A stretch of 64,000 nt of DNA from Caryophanales bacterium (lineage in GTDB: Bacteria; Bacillota_I; Bacilli_A; RF39; UBA660), in contig JAEEVN010000001.1 of NCBI GenBank assembly GCA_016290885.1, positions 1 through 64,000 of the forward strand. Reading direction: 5' to 3'. Below the pieces are notes generated by a model. That model searched no databases and was not told the DNA's origin. It saw nothing but the letters and a program-made list of their open reading frames with translations. Position 1 is the stretch's first letter. Each line of letters opens with the position of its first letter. The translations under genes and the position numbers were made by a program. This document shows positions 18,291 through 29,634 of this stretch, piece after piece.

Positions 18291-21221
18291 CTAATTAAAT
18301 GCTTTTAATGTTGGAAGTGTTTCTCCTTCTTTTATTTCAAATGCATCATCACCATTTATTATACTTAATATATCAGGAACCGAATCATTTATAGCATTAC
18401 TAATAGTTATAATATGATGTTCTCCGTTAAAGCCATCTTCACTAATTGGATCATCTAACGCTGAATCATCTAATTCTACTAAACCTAAATTGTAGTTATT
18501 AGTAGAATCACTACTTGGTGTAGTACCATATAAGCCAATAGTATGTGGACCAGTATATTTATTATTTACATTAAGTTTAATATTACCCGAATTAACTGAA
18601 TTTGATACAGGAAAGTCTCCTATACCAATACCTGCTGCTAATATTGTTGGAAAATTTGTACCATCATCATTTAGGGAAATATTTCCTAAATTATATGAAT
18701 TAGTAATTGCATCTCCATCAACCATTATTCCTGAATATGACACTTTTTCATCAGATTCACTTGTTCTTAAACCACCATTTGTTATTGTTATATTACCAAA
18801 ATTATATGAATTAGAAACAGTCTTACCTCTACCTGTAATACCTCCTATATATTTATCATAATTTTTAGAAGTTATATTACCTTTGTTATAACTATTCTTT
18901 ACATCTCCACAGATACCGCAAATACCACCAAGCCATACTCCTGTACCATCGGAATTTAAAATTATTTCTCCTTCATTATAAGAATTTTCTACATCAACAT
19001 AGCGATAAGAATAGTCTCCAGTTGCTACTAAACCACCTACATATCCCCAAGATGTAGAAGCAGTTATTTTTCCTTTATTATATGAATTTTTGATTAAACC
19101 ATCGATGTCTGCGACTAACCCTCCAACAACAGGAGCTGTAGTTATTATATCTCCAGTATTATAGCAATCCTCAATTAATGTATCACCATGAAATTCAGTC
19201 TCTCCAAGAAGTCCACCAAGTCTTCCATAACCTTCAGTTTGAATGTTTCCAGTATTAAATGATTTTTTAACTGCTAATTTTGTCATTATACTTTCATATC
19301 CTACTAATCCACCAATCGAAGCAGCTTGAGCGTTTGTAATATTACCAGAATTAAAGCTATTATTGATTGTACCATCATAAACCCTAAATTCACCAAATAA
19401 TCCGCCAACTTTACTATCACAATTTATTATATTACCTGTATTATATGCATTGTCTACAATCGTATTAGTAGATGTTAAGTCTCCAACTATTCCTCCAACG
19501 TATAGTGTTTCATCATCTTCAGTACAAACAATATTTCCTTTATTTGCAACATTTTTAAAATTTGTATTATCAATGTTCATTGCATATCCAATCATACCAC
19601 CTGAAAAACCTGATGAAGAAATTTCTCCATTATTTACAACATTTTCAAAATTGATTGTAAAACCACCATAAATATTTCCTATAAAACCTGTATTAACTCC
19701 ATTAATGTTATTAACTGAATTAAAAATGTTTATATCATCACAAACACCATCAGGATTATCTACTCTATAAACAAAACCAACTCCACCAGTTGCATTACCA
19801 TAAGTCTTAACATTATCTATTGTTATTGCGTGATACATTGTACCTAAAACAGCAGAACAAGGAGTAAAAGGTGAACAATTTAAATAAGCATCTGAGATTT
19901 GAATATTTTTTAATTCTGCCCTATCTGCGCTTCCAAATAAAGCAAATCCTTTTGAATAGTATTCATCATCAACTATGTATAATCCACTTATTACATAATT
20001 ATCTCCATCAAAAGTTCCATTAAATGTTCGTTTAATTGATGAGCCAATACTACTATCATAATATTCTGCAAATCCAGCAGGTGTCCAAACATGTGCATTA
20101 CTTAAATCACCTGATGCTGCTTGTTCATTTAAATGCTCATTTAATTTAATACTTCTCGTTTGTTTAATAAATTGTCCTTCATAGGTATTTCCTTCATTTA
20201 CTGATTTTGCAAAACAACTTAATTGTTCTGCATTTTTTACTTGATATGGATCAGATTCTGTTCCAGAACCGCCATCAAATATATTTTCTGGTGTTAAATC
20301 ATTAGTATCTAATGAACATTCTCCATCCCATGTTTCTATTAAATCTATTTCTTCATTTACGTCTACTATTATTATTCTTTCTTCTGATATAATGTCTGCT
20401 ATTGCTCCTAGTAAATTATCTAGTCCAAACACTGATGCTAGTACTGTAAATGATAATGTTATTGTAATAACTCCAGTTATTACACCTGCAGTAACTTTTT
20501 TCTTATTTGTATTTAATTTCTTAAACATTGCAGCATATATACCAAGTCCACTTACTATAAATAATAAAGTTATTAATATTATATTATCCATAGTTTTTGG
20601 ATTACTTGGTGTAACTGGTGCTACTGGTATTACTTTCTTTTCACAAATTTTCTTTTCTTCATTATATATTTCATCAGTAGCACACTCAACTGGTTTTTCT
20701 GGTGTTACACAGATTCCTTGTTCATTTCTTTCTGTTCCATCAAGACATAAACATGTTCTTTCATCATCAGATAGTACTTCTCCTTTAGGGCAAATACCTT
20801 CTTCATATACATATCTAATTGTAATTTTTGATGCACTTTTTCCATTTACTGGAGTTTCTGTTAATCTTGCAGTTACTAAAATTTCATTTTTATCAAAACC
20901 ATCAATAACAAGTCCAGTCTCAGGTATATTTGATGTATATTTTATGCTTGGATTTCCTGAATCAAATGAAATACTACGAAGTAATTTTACTTTAGATCCT
21001 GTATTTGTAATAGTAATTTTAAAATTTACTTCATCACCCTTATCATGGAATATAACATCTAGTGTTTTACCCCCAATATTAATTGTTTCAATTGAACCTA
21101 TTGTACCATTATTTCCTTCGTCTTCTATATTTGTTATATCTATATTAAATGTTAATGCTTTAACATTTGTTATAAATAAAAACATTAATAATATTAATAA
21201 TATTTTCTTCTTCATATGCAT
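18291..21221 (-). CDS. Surface protein, paralog 2 of the same architecture
   Basis: SNPKTMDNIILITLLFIVSGLGIYAAMFKKLNTNKKK; GLUG repeats; tandem to paralog 1. Confidence 0.82.
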   Translation of the reverse strand: MHMKKKILLILLMFLFITNVKALTFNIDITNIEDEGNNGTIGSIETINIGGKTLDVIFHDKGDEVNFKITITNTGSKVKLLRSISFDSGNPSIKYTSNIPETGLVIDGFDKNEILVTARLTETPVNGKSASKITIRYVYEEGICPKGEVLSDDERTCLCLDGTERNEQGICVTPEKPVECATDEIYNEEKKICEKKVIPVAPVTPSNPKTMDNIILITLLFIVSGLGIYAAMFKKLNTNKKKVTAGVITGVITITLSFTVLASVFGLDNLLGAIADIISEERIIIVDVNEEIDLIETWDGECSLDTNDLTPENIFDGGSGTESDPYQVKNAEQLSCFAKSVNEGNTYEGQFIKQTRSIKLNEHLNEQAASGDLSNAHVWTPAGFAEYYDSSIGSSIKRTFNGTFDGDNYVISGLYIVDDEYYSKGFALFGSADRAELKNIQISDAYLNCSPFTPCSAVLGTMYHAITIDNVKTYGNATGGVGFVYRVDNPDGVCDDINIFNSVNNINGVNTGFIGNIYGGFTINFENVVNNGEISSSGFSGGMIGYAMNIDNTNFKNVANKGNIVCTEDDETLYVGGIVGDLTSTNTIVDNAYNTGNIINCDSKVGGLFGEFRVYDGTINNSFNSGNITNAQAASIGGLVGYESIMTKLAVKKSFNTGNIQTEGYGRLGGLLGETEFHGDTLIEDCYNTGDIITTAPVVGGLVADIDGLIKNSYNKGKITASTSWGYVGGLVATGDYSYRYVDVENSYNEGEIILNSDGTGVWLGGICGICGDVKNSYNKGNITSKNYDKYIGGITGRGKTVSNSYNFGNITITNGGLRTSESDEKVSYSGIMVDGDAITNSYNLGNISLNDDGTNFPTILAAGIGIGDFPVSNSVNSGNIKLNVNNKYTGPHTIGLYGTTPSSDSTNNYNLGLVELDDSALDDPISEDGFNGEHHIITISNAINDSVPDILSIINGDDAFEIKEGETLPTLKAFN

Positions 21222-21288
21222 ACCTTCCTATTGTCCATATCAATTATAGCATAAAAAAAGAAATTATTTAAAAATAATTTCTTCTATT

Positions 21289-21597
21289 TTACGCTACAAA
21301 ATGTGTATGTTTTGTTATCCATTTTTTTAGTTTAATATTTAACCAGAATCCATATATACCAAATGTAATTATAGTTAATAAAAACCATTTAATCCAGTTT
21401 CCAAATAACTGTATTGCTTTACCATCGAAAGATAATCTTTTTCCTTCGATAACTGTATGTTTTGTTTCCCAACTATAAACCATACATACAGCCCAAGGAT
21501 AACAAATACCTAGTGTAAATACTGTTACTAATGCTCCAAGTATTCTCCATCCAATTAATTGAAGTAATCCTCCATCAAAATAAGATTTATTTTCCAT
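21289..21597 (-). CDS. Small membrane protein, DUF898/YjgN-like
   Basis: SYFDGGLLQLIGWRILGALVTVFTLGICYPWAVCMVYSWETKHTVIEGKRLSFDGKAIQLFGNWIKWFLLTIITFGIYGFW; start MENKSYFDGG with AGGAGG-type RBS. Confidence 0.75.
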   Translation of the reverse strand: MENKSYFDGGLLQLIGWRILGALVTVFTLGICYPWAVCMVYSWETKHTVIEGKRLSFDGKAIQLFGNWIKWFLLTIITFGIYGFWLNIKLKKWITKHTHFVA

Positions 21598-21626
21598 ATA
21601 TATCCTCCTAAAGTAATTATAACACA

Positions 21627-21653
21627 AAAAAAAGAACCTTACGGTTCTTTTTT
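21627..21653 (-). terminator. Terminator downstream of tRNA-Asn
   Basis: AAAAAAGAACCTTACGGTTCTTTTTT. Confidence 0.75.
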
Positions 21654-21661
21654 AATCAACA

Positions 21662-21737
21662 TGGCGCTCGATACAGGACTCGGACCTGTGACATCTTGAT
21701 TAACAGTCAAGCGCTCTACCAACTGAGCTAATCGAGC
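21662..21737 (-). tRNA. tRNA-Asn (anticodon GTT)
   Basis: Minus strand GCTCGAT TAGCTCAGTTGGTAGAGC...CTGTTAA...GGTCCGAGTCC...ATCGAGCGCCA. Confidence 0.95.
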
Positions 21738-21800
21738 AATTCTCGTTGACAATATAAATGATAACATTTATCACTTTTGTTGTCAACAAGATTTTTTAAA

Positions 21801-24800
21801 TTATTTCTTTTTCTTTAAGAATATTATTAATCCTACTATAGCACCAACTAATAATGTTATTATTAGTCCATATTTAACTACTACTTTACCTGTTTGAATA
21901 TTTATAATTAATTCAGATTTTGAACTTGCTAAATATTCAATTGTTTCTTGAGGTTTTTTATTAGTAATTATATTGCTACCATAGACAAGTCCATCTTCAT
22001 CTACGAAGAATGTTGCTACATTTATAGTTTTCTTAGGAAGTTCATATCCTTCTGGAGCTTCTACTTCTAAGATTCTATATTGTCCTGGTTCTAGATAATA
22101 TACTGTTGCACTACCATTATTTGTAGTTATTTCTGTTAATTCAGAATTTTCATCTGCACGATATACTAGATTTCCATTACTTAATTCTTCTTTTACTAAT
22201 GATAATGTATTATATTTTTTATCATTATCTAGTTTTTGAAGATAGAATATTGCACCATCCAATGGATTGTTATATTCATCAAATTTGTAGAATGTAAATG
22301 ATGTTGGTTTATTTACTAATGCTTCTCCAGTATCTTGAATTGCTGTTTCATTTTTCTTAATATGTACTAGAGTAAATCTATTATCATCATTTTCTGGTAA
22401 GCTATAGCCTTCTGGGGCTTCTACTTCTTCAATTACATAATATGTATCATATTCTAAATATTCTATTAAAGCTGTACCTTCTTTTAATACAGAAGTTAAA
22501 TCATCACTAATTAAATCTTCTAAATCATTAAAGTCATTAGAATTATATCCTAAACTATTTGGATCATATGAACAATTATCTCCAGAACATGTAGTTATTA
22601 CATCTGTATCAAGCACTGGTCTATATTCATATATACCTTCTTTAATAGTTTTTAGTTTAATTAATTCTTTATCTTGATCTTGTGGTTTTCTATTAGCATT
22701 ATAATTAGTTACTTTATATACTTTAAATTTAGCTCCTCCAAGTAATTCATCAGTATCTGCTTCATTATCACCATCTTTATCAGCATATTTTCTTATTACT
22801 AATGCAGTTGGTTTATTTGGAACTTCTACTTCTTCTACTTCAACAGTATTATTTACTATAGTAAATTCTGTTTCAGCATCTCTACCAATTGGTAAGATAT
22901 AGTTTGTTGGAGCAACTGTTTCAAGTAATACATACTTATATCCTGGATCTGATGGCAAATATCTAAGTACTAATTTACCAGCATTTGGATGAAGTTCTGT
23001 AACTCCAGATTCATTTAATTTCTTATATCTATATACCTCTACTCCATCATCTTCTTGATCACCTTGAATAACTCCTCTATCCATAAAGTTCATTACTGTT
23101 ATTCCTGCTGCTAATCTTTCTTCATCAGTAGAATAATCTGATGGATGACATTCAGTATCTATAGCACATTGATATACTTTAAATGTAGTTGTTTCATCTG
23201 GTATTAAGTAATTATATTTCGAATCTCTCTTTTCAAATATTACTCTTGTTGGAATATTCTTAATCTCTGCAGTTATAGAAGAAGGATTACCCGCATCTTC
23301 TAAAGGAAGAATATATTTAACTACTGGATGACCATTATTATCAAATGGTAATTGATCTCCATAGTTTAAATCTTTATTTAAATAATCAGGTAATACAAAG
23401 TTTTGTTTTGTATCACTTGTTATTTCTTCAATATAATATACTTCTCCTCTTTGTAAGTGAGTTACTTTTATCTTTCCTAATTTAGTATGCATCTCGGTAA
23501 TGACATTATTATCATCTACTGGAATATATCTATATTCTCCAGTATCACATCTATCATTACTATTCTTATTTGATACAAAATTACCATCACTAGAGCATTT
23601 TAAACTTAATATATTTCCATTACTATCTCTTAATACAAATGTCATTGAATCAAATATTTTTAATGATTCATTTTCTATAGATGCTAAATCTTCATCTTGA
23701 TAATAATCGTATAAATCACTCTTTATGAAATTAATTTCTGTAGGTTTATTATCTATTCTAGATGTTAATTCCACATAATTACTTCCATCATCTAGAGTTG
23801 ATGATAATACTGTAAAATCAGTATATGCTTCTGATCCAGATGGTAAATAATATCCATTAGGAGCATCTTTTTCATATAATGAATAACTATATTCACTTGG
23901 TAAATATGCAAGTACTAATACTCCTCTATCTGTTATTAAATCAGATACTTTGTTAGTACTATTATTCTCTTTACTATATTTATAAGTTAATACTGGAGGG
24001 CCTACTGAAGATAAATCATCAGTAAAGTTATCAATATAACCTCTATCTTCAAAGTATACTATTTCTGCACCTTGAGTAGTTGCTCTACAACTAGTAACAG
24101 TCTTAGGACATCTATATACATTAAATGTAGTTCTTGAATCAGGAATTAATTCACCAGTAGTTTTATCTCTCTTTTCGAATACTACTCTTGTAGGTAAGTT
24201 TTCTATCAAATTAGTTACTGATTCAGATGGTGTTGTACCATTATTAGTATCATTTGGTAAAACCGTACTTAAATCATATATTACATAAGGGTGTCCTTTC
24301 CAACTCCAACCACTTGGTATACCACTTGGTTTACTTATATTAGTTGGTAATATAAAGTTTCCTTTAGTATCTGATTTAGTTTCTTCTATATAGTATTTTT
24401 CATTTCTATATAGATTAGTTATTAACATCTCACCATTCTTTGTGTGTAATTCAGTTACATTATTACCTGATGTTGTACCGTCACCACCTATAAATCTATA
24501 TTCACCATCTGCCGTCTTTTTAAGAGTTACAATGTTACCATCTTTATCTCTTAATACAAATGTCATTGAATCAAATATCTTATTACTTGATCCTAATGCT
24601 TCAGCATCTGTAGAACTATAGTATTTATAAATATCATCTTTTCTAAACTTAATCATTGTAGGATAATCAATGATATTTTTATTATTAGCATTTGCAGTAG
24701 TAGTATTTGTTGGTACTACATCTATTTCAGTTTCTGCAAGTGCACCACTCACATTATAATATCCATCTGGTGCATTTGTTTCTACTACTACATATTTATA

Positions 24801-27800
24801 ATTTGTTGGTAAGTATTCTAATGTTAATTTACCTTTAGTACCTTCAGTTACTAAGTTAAGTGATGTTACTCCATTACCAGATTGATTTAATAATGCTGGA
24901 TATACAGTTTCTGAACCATATACTCTTGGAGATCCAAATTTAATCTTTCTTCCTGTTGATGTTGCTTGTGTACATTTTGATACTGTTTTTTCACATGCAT
25001 ATACTTCAAATGTAGCAGTTTGTTTTTTATTTGTTCCTTCATGAATATCTTCACTAGTTCTATTATTTTTCTTTGATAATGATATTCTAGTAGGTAGATC
25101 ATCTATTACACCAGTAGTTTTTGGAGTAACAGAAGTACTATCACAACACATTTTATTATTATCTGTAAATGGTACTATATATTCTACTGAAGGATGAGTA
25201 CTTGGTAATGTAAATACTGTATTAGCAGGTACTTCTACTTCTTCAATAGTATATTTCTTACCTCTACATAAATGAGTTATTTTAATTTTTCCACCACAAG
25301 TATTTATATCATAAGTTAATTGATTTTTTTGTTCAGTAGTTAATAATGATTCATCTGATACATATCTATATTCAGCTATACCATTATTAGTATTACAAGT
25401 TCCTGTATTGCCTACTTTTAATAGTTTTATATAATTACCATTTTCATCTTTAACTCTAAATTTAATCTTATCAAATGCATTTATTTCATCAATAGATTCA
25501 AATTTGACTGTTGATGTAGGATCTGCATAACTATAAATATCTCTCTTAGTAAATGTAATACTTGATGGAGTATTATTTAATCCTTTAGATACTTTTCCAC
25601 TTGATGTACATGATGTTGCATTTGGTGAAGAACAATTTGTTATTGTAAATTGATAATCACTAGTATTTGTATATCCTGGATATAAATATCCACTACAAGG
25701 AGTAGTTCCAGAGCAAGATGAACAAGATGTATCACAACATACTTTCTTCTCTTTTACATAATATGTTCCCTTTGGTAAATGATATACTTTAAATTTTCTA
25801 TTATTATCTAATTGTAAATCTGTTATAGCAGTCCCTGATGTTCCATCAACTGTATTACCTGCATATTCATAGACACCATCAGATGTTTTAACAAATGATA
25901 TTAAATTACCATTAGTATCAGTTATATTAAATGATAATTTCTTTAATTCGTTTGTAGTAATACTATTCCAGTTTATACCATTAATAGTGGTATCTCCACT
26001 AGAAACTGTTTTAGTAAATTCAAATTCTGTTTTATAGTTTACTAATTTGTTTGAATTAGTCATTGCAGCAAATGCATTACCTGAAGTTATACTTAATGTT
26101 TTACTACTTCCAAATGTATGATTTTGAGCAGAATCTATTTCTTCTACAGTATATGTTCCTGATGGCAACCCACTTACACATACTTGACCAGTCATATTAA
26201 TACTTGTTGATCCAGCTGCTCCTGATGTCATAACTGTTCCAGAAGTATTAGCTCCTGTATATACATAACATGCTTTTTGTGCATTTGCAGAATCACTTTG
26301 AGTAGTTGGATTATTTACTGTTATATATTGACCTGCACTATTTTTAACTTTAAATGTTGCACCATTAATTAATGTAGATCCATTTTCAGTAGTTTTATAC
26401 CAGTTTATTACATATTTTCTATCAGTAAATACATAATTTGTATTTGTATTATAAGTTTTATTAGCAACTGTTGTTCCATCAGACGCTACTGCGCTATCAG
26501 ATAAACATGCAGTTCTTGCTGCTGCTGCATTAGAATATTCTTTTAATTGAATTGCTGCTAATGCTCTACTAGATGTTACTGTTGAATATCCATCTGGAGC
26601 TTTAGTTTCAGTTACTGTCCAATTCCCTGCTGCTGAACTATCACCCAAGAAGAATGATGTAATTCCATTTGAAGTAGAATAATCAGTACTATTTTTATTA
26701 ATTGTTATACTTCCCTTTGTAGCAGTAAATTCTGCTCCTGTTAAAGCATTACCTGTTGAACTATCAGTCTTCTTTACTTTAAGACAGTAATATTGTTTTG
26801 TATCACTCTTAGTTACTGGGTTATTACAAGTAGAACCTTCTGTTAAACTACTTGCTGATACTGTTACTCCTGCACTATTATCATTCCAATATCCTGATGG
26901 TGCAGATGTTTCTGATAATGTATAATTTTGATATTTTAATCCTGTAAATGTTGTTATACCACTTGCATTTGTTGTTCCTGTATGTACATCTCCTGCTGCT
27001 CCTGTTAATGTGAATCCTGCACTAGCAAGTCCTGAACCAGTTTCAGAATCTGCTTTCTTAACTGAATAACAATAACTCTTTTGAGTATTAGTTAATGTTG
27101 GAGTGCTATCACAAGTTCCATCACTATTAGAATCAGTTGCAGTTATAGGAACACATCCTGAACTATATGTATATTTATTTGTTAATAAGTTCTCTGATCC
27201 TAAAGCAAAAGATGTTTCTTTAACATAATATGTTGTATTTTGAGTTAAATTATTAAATGTTACTGTTCCTGTAGAACCATTTGTTAAATTAACTGTAGCA
27301 TTTTGTGATGATACTAAAGTGGAACAACTAGAATCACTATATAATCCTATGGTTGTAGTAGCATCTCCTCCATCATTATTAAATGCACTTATTGTTTTAT
27401 TAACATTTAGATTACAGTTAGCACCTTCCCAATATACTTTGAAATATGCTACACCTGCTTGTCCTCCCCAACCTCCGAGGTTACCAGATTGAGTTAATGT
27501 TCTAACACTTAATAATAACCATTTATCTGCTCTATGATCTTGTTGAATCTGTATTCTTACTTTTATTCCTTCAGATTCAGGTTTACCTATAATATTACCA
27601 CCACTTTGCCAATCATATGCTGCAGATTCATATGGGTGAATACATTGCATTAAGATATATTCATCTGGATCAGCGAAGTTCATATAAAGAGTTCCATCAC
27701 CATTTCTTCTAGCAAAACCTGTATTTATCATATATGGGAATACTTCGTTTGTAGAAGCTTGATGATAAGCATCATCACTATAATCCCAATAAATAGCTTT

Positions 27801-28856
27801 ATTATATGCGAATGTATCTGCATTTGCAGATCTACCTTGAGAGCCATAGTTTACACATAAAGGTTCTCCTCTAAAATAAACCCCTGTTGTACCATCAGTA
27901 CAATAGAAGAAATTATCTGTGCTTCTTCCCCAAGAAAGTGTCATAGCATCAGTTGTATAATATGCACCATATCCATTATCAGCATCATATAATAATTGAG
28001 TTGGTTCTTCTAATAATCTATAAGAATTAGCTTTTGATATATCTGCTGGATTAATTGCAAATACATTTTTAATTATATTATTACCTAATTTTATATCGAT
28101 CTTATTAATTAATATTGTAGGCATATTAATAACTAAAGTATCTGTTAATTTATCATATCCATATGATTCTTCATTTAATCTTTCATCAGAACCATTTATA
28201 TAAATATATATATTATCTTTAGATAAATTACTATTAACAAATCTTGATAATGGAATCTTTGTTTCTAAATCCATTAAATCATTAGAAGCCGTATTATTAA
28301 ATGTTACTAATTTCTTAACACTATAATCTGTTTCTAATTTACTTATTTCTTCATATGTTAATAATGTTTCAAGTTCTGCTTGTACAATAATACGATTATC
28401 CTTATCTGCTTTTTCATAAAAACTAAATGGAATTTTTAAAGTCTTTGTTTTTTTATCATAAGAACAACCTTCGATTGGTTCACCATATAAGTTATTCATA
28501 GCAAACATTGTATCAGTTACTCTATTAAGCAATTTTTTATTTGTAAATTTACTTAGATCTACATATAAATAATCCCCATCTTTAGTAAGAGGTACATAAT
28601 GTGCTGCACTATATATAACATCATCTATATGATTATGAACAGTATCATCAATAGTAGCATCTTCACTCATTTTATCTTTATCTCCGATTAAATAAGTTAC
28701 TTTCATCATATATGTATCATCATATTTAACTAATTTAGAATTAAAACTATTTAAATCTATAAAATATATAGTTGAGAAAACTAGTATTACTAATAATACT
28801 AGTGCTATTAATACTTTATATTTATTATATAATCTCTTTATCATATGAGCCTCCAA
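21801..28856 (-). CDS. Giant (2351 aa) Cna-B/SpaA-type repeat adhesin with C-terminal IQTG-TM-KKKK sorting-like signal
   Basis: Many prealbumin-like units with ETKAPDGY / EVEAPEGY E-box motifs; N-terminal TM; C-terminus INIQTGKVVVKYGLIITLLVGAIVGLIIFLKKKK. Confidence 0.88.
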   Translation of the reverse strand: MEAHMIKRLYNKYKVLIALVLLVILVFSTIYFIDLNSFNSKLVKYDDTYMMKVTYLIGDKDKMSEDATIDDTVHNHIDDVIYSAAHYVPLTKDGDYLYVDLSKFTNKKLLNRVTDTMFAMNNLYGEPIEGCSYDKKTKTLKIPFSFYEKADKDNRIIVQAELETLLTYEEISKLETDYSVKKLVTFNNTASNDLMDLETKIPLSRFVNSNLSKDNIYIYINGSDERLNEESYGYDKLTDTLVINMPTILINKIDIKLGNNIIKNVFAINPADISKANSYRLLEEPTQLLYDADNGYGAYYTTDAMTLSWGRSTDNFFYCTDGTTGVYFRGEPLCVNYGSQGRSANADTFAYNKAIYWDYSDDAYHQASTNEVFPYMINTGFARRNGDGTLYMNFADPDEYILMQCIHPYESAAYDWQSGGNIIGKPESEGIKVRIQIQQDHRADKWLLLSVRTLTQSGNLGGWGGQAGVAYFKVYWEGANCNLNVNKTISAFNNDGGDATTTIGLYSDSSCSTLVSSQNATVNLTNGSTGTVTFNNLTQNTTYYVKETSFALGSENLLTNKYTYSSGCVPITATDSNSDGTCDSTPTLTNTQKSYCYSVKKADSETGSGLASAGFTLTGAAGDVHTGTTNASGITTFTGLKYQNYTLSETSAPSGYWNDNSAGVTVSASSLTEGSTCNNPVTKSDTKQYYCLKVKKTDSSTGNALTGAEFTATKGSITINKNSTDYSTSNGITSFFLGDSSAAGNWTVTETKAPDGYSTVTSSRALAAIQLKEYSNAAAARTACLSDSAVASDGTTVANKTYNTNTNYVFTDRKYVINWYKTTENGSTLINGATFKVKNSAGQYITVNNPTTQSDSANAQKACYVYTGANTSGTVMTSGAAGSTSINMTGQVCVSGLPSGTYTVEEIDSAQNHTFGSSKTLSITSGNAFAAMTNSNKLVNYKTEFEFTKTVSSGDTTINGINWNSITTNELKKLSFNITDTNGNLISFVKTSDGVYEYAGNTVDGTSGTAITDLQLDNNRKFKVYHLPKGTYYVKEKKVCCDTSCSSCSGTTPCSGYLYPGYTNTSDYQFTITNCSSPNATSCTSSGKVSKGLNNTPSSITFTKRDIYSYADPTSTVKFESIDEINAFDKIKFRVKDENGNYIKLLKVGNTGTCNTNNGIAEYRYVSDESLLTTEQKNQLTYDINTCGGKIKITHLCRGKKYTIEEVEVPANTVFTLPSTHPSVEYIVPFTDNNKMCCDSTSVTPKTTGVIDDLPTRISLSKKNNRTSEDIHEGTNKKQTATFEVYACEKTVSKCTQATSTGRKIKFGSPRVYGSETVYPALLNQSGNGVTSLNLVTEGTKGKLTLEYLPTNYKYVVVETNAPDGYYNVSGALAETEIDVVPTNTTTANANNKNIIDYPTMIKFRKDDIYKYYSSTDAEALGSSNKIFDSMTFVLRDKDGNIVTLKKTADGEYRFIGGDGTTSGNNVTELHTKNGEMLITNLYRNEKYYIEETKSDTKGNFILPTNISKPSGIPSGWSWKGHPYVIYDLSTVLPNDTNNGTTPSESVTNLIENLPTRVVFEKRDKTTGELIPDSRTTFNVYRCPKTVTSCRATTQGAEIVYFEDRGYIDNFTDDLSSVGPPVLTYKYSKENNSTNKVSDLITDRGVLVLAYLPSEYSYSLYEKDAPNGYYLPSGSEAYTDFTVLSSTLDDGSNYVELTSRIDNKPTEINFIKSDLYDYYQDEDLASIENESLKIFDSMTFVLRDSNGNILSLKCSSDGNFVSNKNSNDRCDTGEYRYIPVDDNNVITEMHTKLGKIKVTHLQRGEVYYIEEITSDTKQNFVLPDYLNKDLNYGDQLPFDNNGHPVVKYILPLEDAGNPSSITAEIKNIPTRVIFEKRDSKYNYLIPDETTTFKVYQCAIDTECHPSDYSTDEERLAAGITVMNFMDRGVIQGDQEDDGVEVYRYKKLNESGVTELHPNAGKLVLRYLPSDPGYKYVLLETVAPTNYILPIGRDAETEFTIVNNTVEVEEVEVPNKPTALVIRKYADKDGDNEADTDELLGGAKFKVYKVTNYNANRKPQDQDKELIKLKTIKEGIYEYRPVLDTDVITTCSGDNCSYDPNSLGYNSNDFNDLEDLISDDLTSVLKEGTALIEYLEYDTYYVIEEVEAPEGYSLPENDDNRFTLVHIKKNETAIQDTGEALVNKPTSFTFYKFDEYNNPLDGAIFYLQKLDNDKKYNTLSLVKEELSNGNLVYRADENSELTEITTNNGSATVYYLEPGQYRILEVEAPEGYELPKKTINVATFFVDEDGLVYGSNIITNKKPQETIEYLASSKSELIINIQTGKVVVKYGLIITLLVGAIVGLIIFLKKKK

Positions 28857-28945
28857 GAATATAATAAGATACTGTCCCCAATTATTATTATATTTATATA
28901 ATAATTTTACTATAATTTATAATAAAAGTAAACAAAAGTATATAT

Positions 28946-28975
28946 AAAAAACTACACAAAATGTGTAGTTTTTTT
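28946..28975. terminator. Terminator separating the two adhesin transcription units
   Basis: AAAAAACTACACAAAATGTGTAGTTTTTTT. Confidence 0.75.
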
Positions 28976-28976
28976 A

Positions 28977-29627
28977 TTATTTTACATCATAAGACCAAGT
29001 TATTTTTTTGATTCTTCCAAATCTATATTCTAATTTTAATTCTGCGATATTTGTAGGATTGCCTTCAATGACTGCATCTTTATTATAATATCTAATTTCT
29101 TTACTATTTCTATAACTAAAATATGCATTATTCTTAACTAAATTATCATTTAAAGCATCAATTGTATAATTCTTATAAATATAATTTCCTTCTGGATATT
29201 CTACTTTATATTTATTAATAACATTTAATACTTTATTACCTACTTTTATATTTCTTCCAGTTTTATATCTACCAGAAGTAATTTCAGCTCCTACTAAAAC
29301 ATAATCATTATAGTTTTCTTTTAATGTTAATTTTAGCCCAGAATAATAGTATTCCATATATTTATAATTATTTTTAGATATTTCTTTGGTAGATTTTGGT
29401 TTTCCTAATTCTTTTTCTACTTCTTCAGATGTAGATAAGAATTTAAGATTATTTACTCTTAAATCTTTAATAGTAAATATTTCATTATCATTCTTTTTTA
29501 ATTTTACATTTTCAAAATTACCAAATAATCCTGAAAGGATCAGTAGTAGAGAGATAATTACTATCACTCCTACTACTGAAAAGAATACTATTTGTTTTTT
29601 ATCTAGTTTAATCACTTTCTTTGCCAT
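28977..29627 (-). CDS. Single-pass membrane protein of unknown function, coupled to the upstream adhesin gene
   Basis: N-terminal TM (IVFFSVVGVIVIISLLLILSGLFG) then soluble domain; start overlaps the stop region of the 29635-35031 gene. Confidence 0.65.
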   Translation of the reverse strand: MAKKVIKLDKKQIVFFSVVGVIVIISLLLILSGLFGNFENVKLKKNDNEIFTIKDLRVNNLKFLSTSEEVEKELGKPKSTKEISKNNYKYMEYYYSGLKLTLKENYNDYVLVGAEITSGRYKTGRNIKVGNKVLNVINKYKVEYPEGNYIYKNYTIDALNDNLVKNNAYFSYRNSKEIRYYNKDAVIEGNPTNIAELKLEYRFGRIKKITWSYDVK

Positions 29628-29634
29628 ATTATCC

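Noticed and set aside
20392-21249. 285-aa + strand ORF antisense to GLUG paralog 2
   Set aside because: Shadow ORF of a repetitive AT-rich gene; composition and lack of RBS do not support coding. The same applies to 17424-17804, 18009-18242, 19450-19671 and 61274-61522.
24887-25102. Minus-strand ORFs inside the adhesins (also 31683-31901 and 33978-34256)
   Set aside because: Alternate-frame ORFs in low-complexity adhesin repeats.
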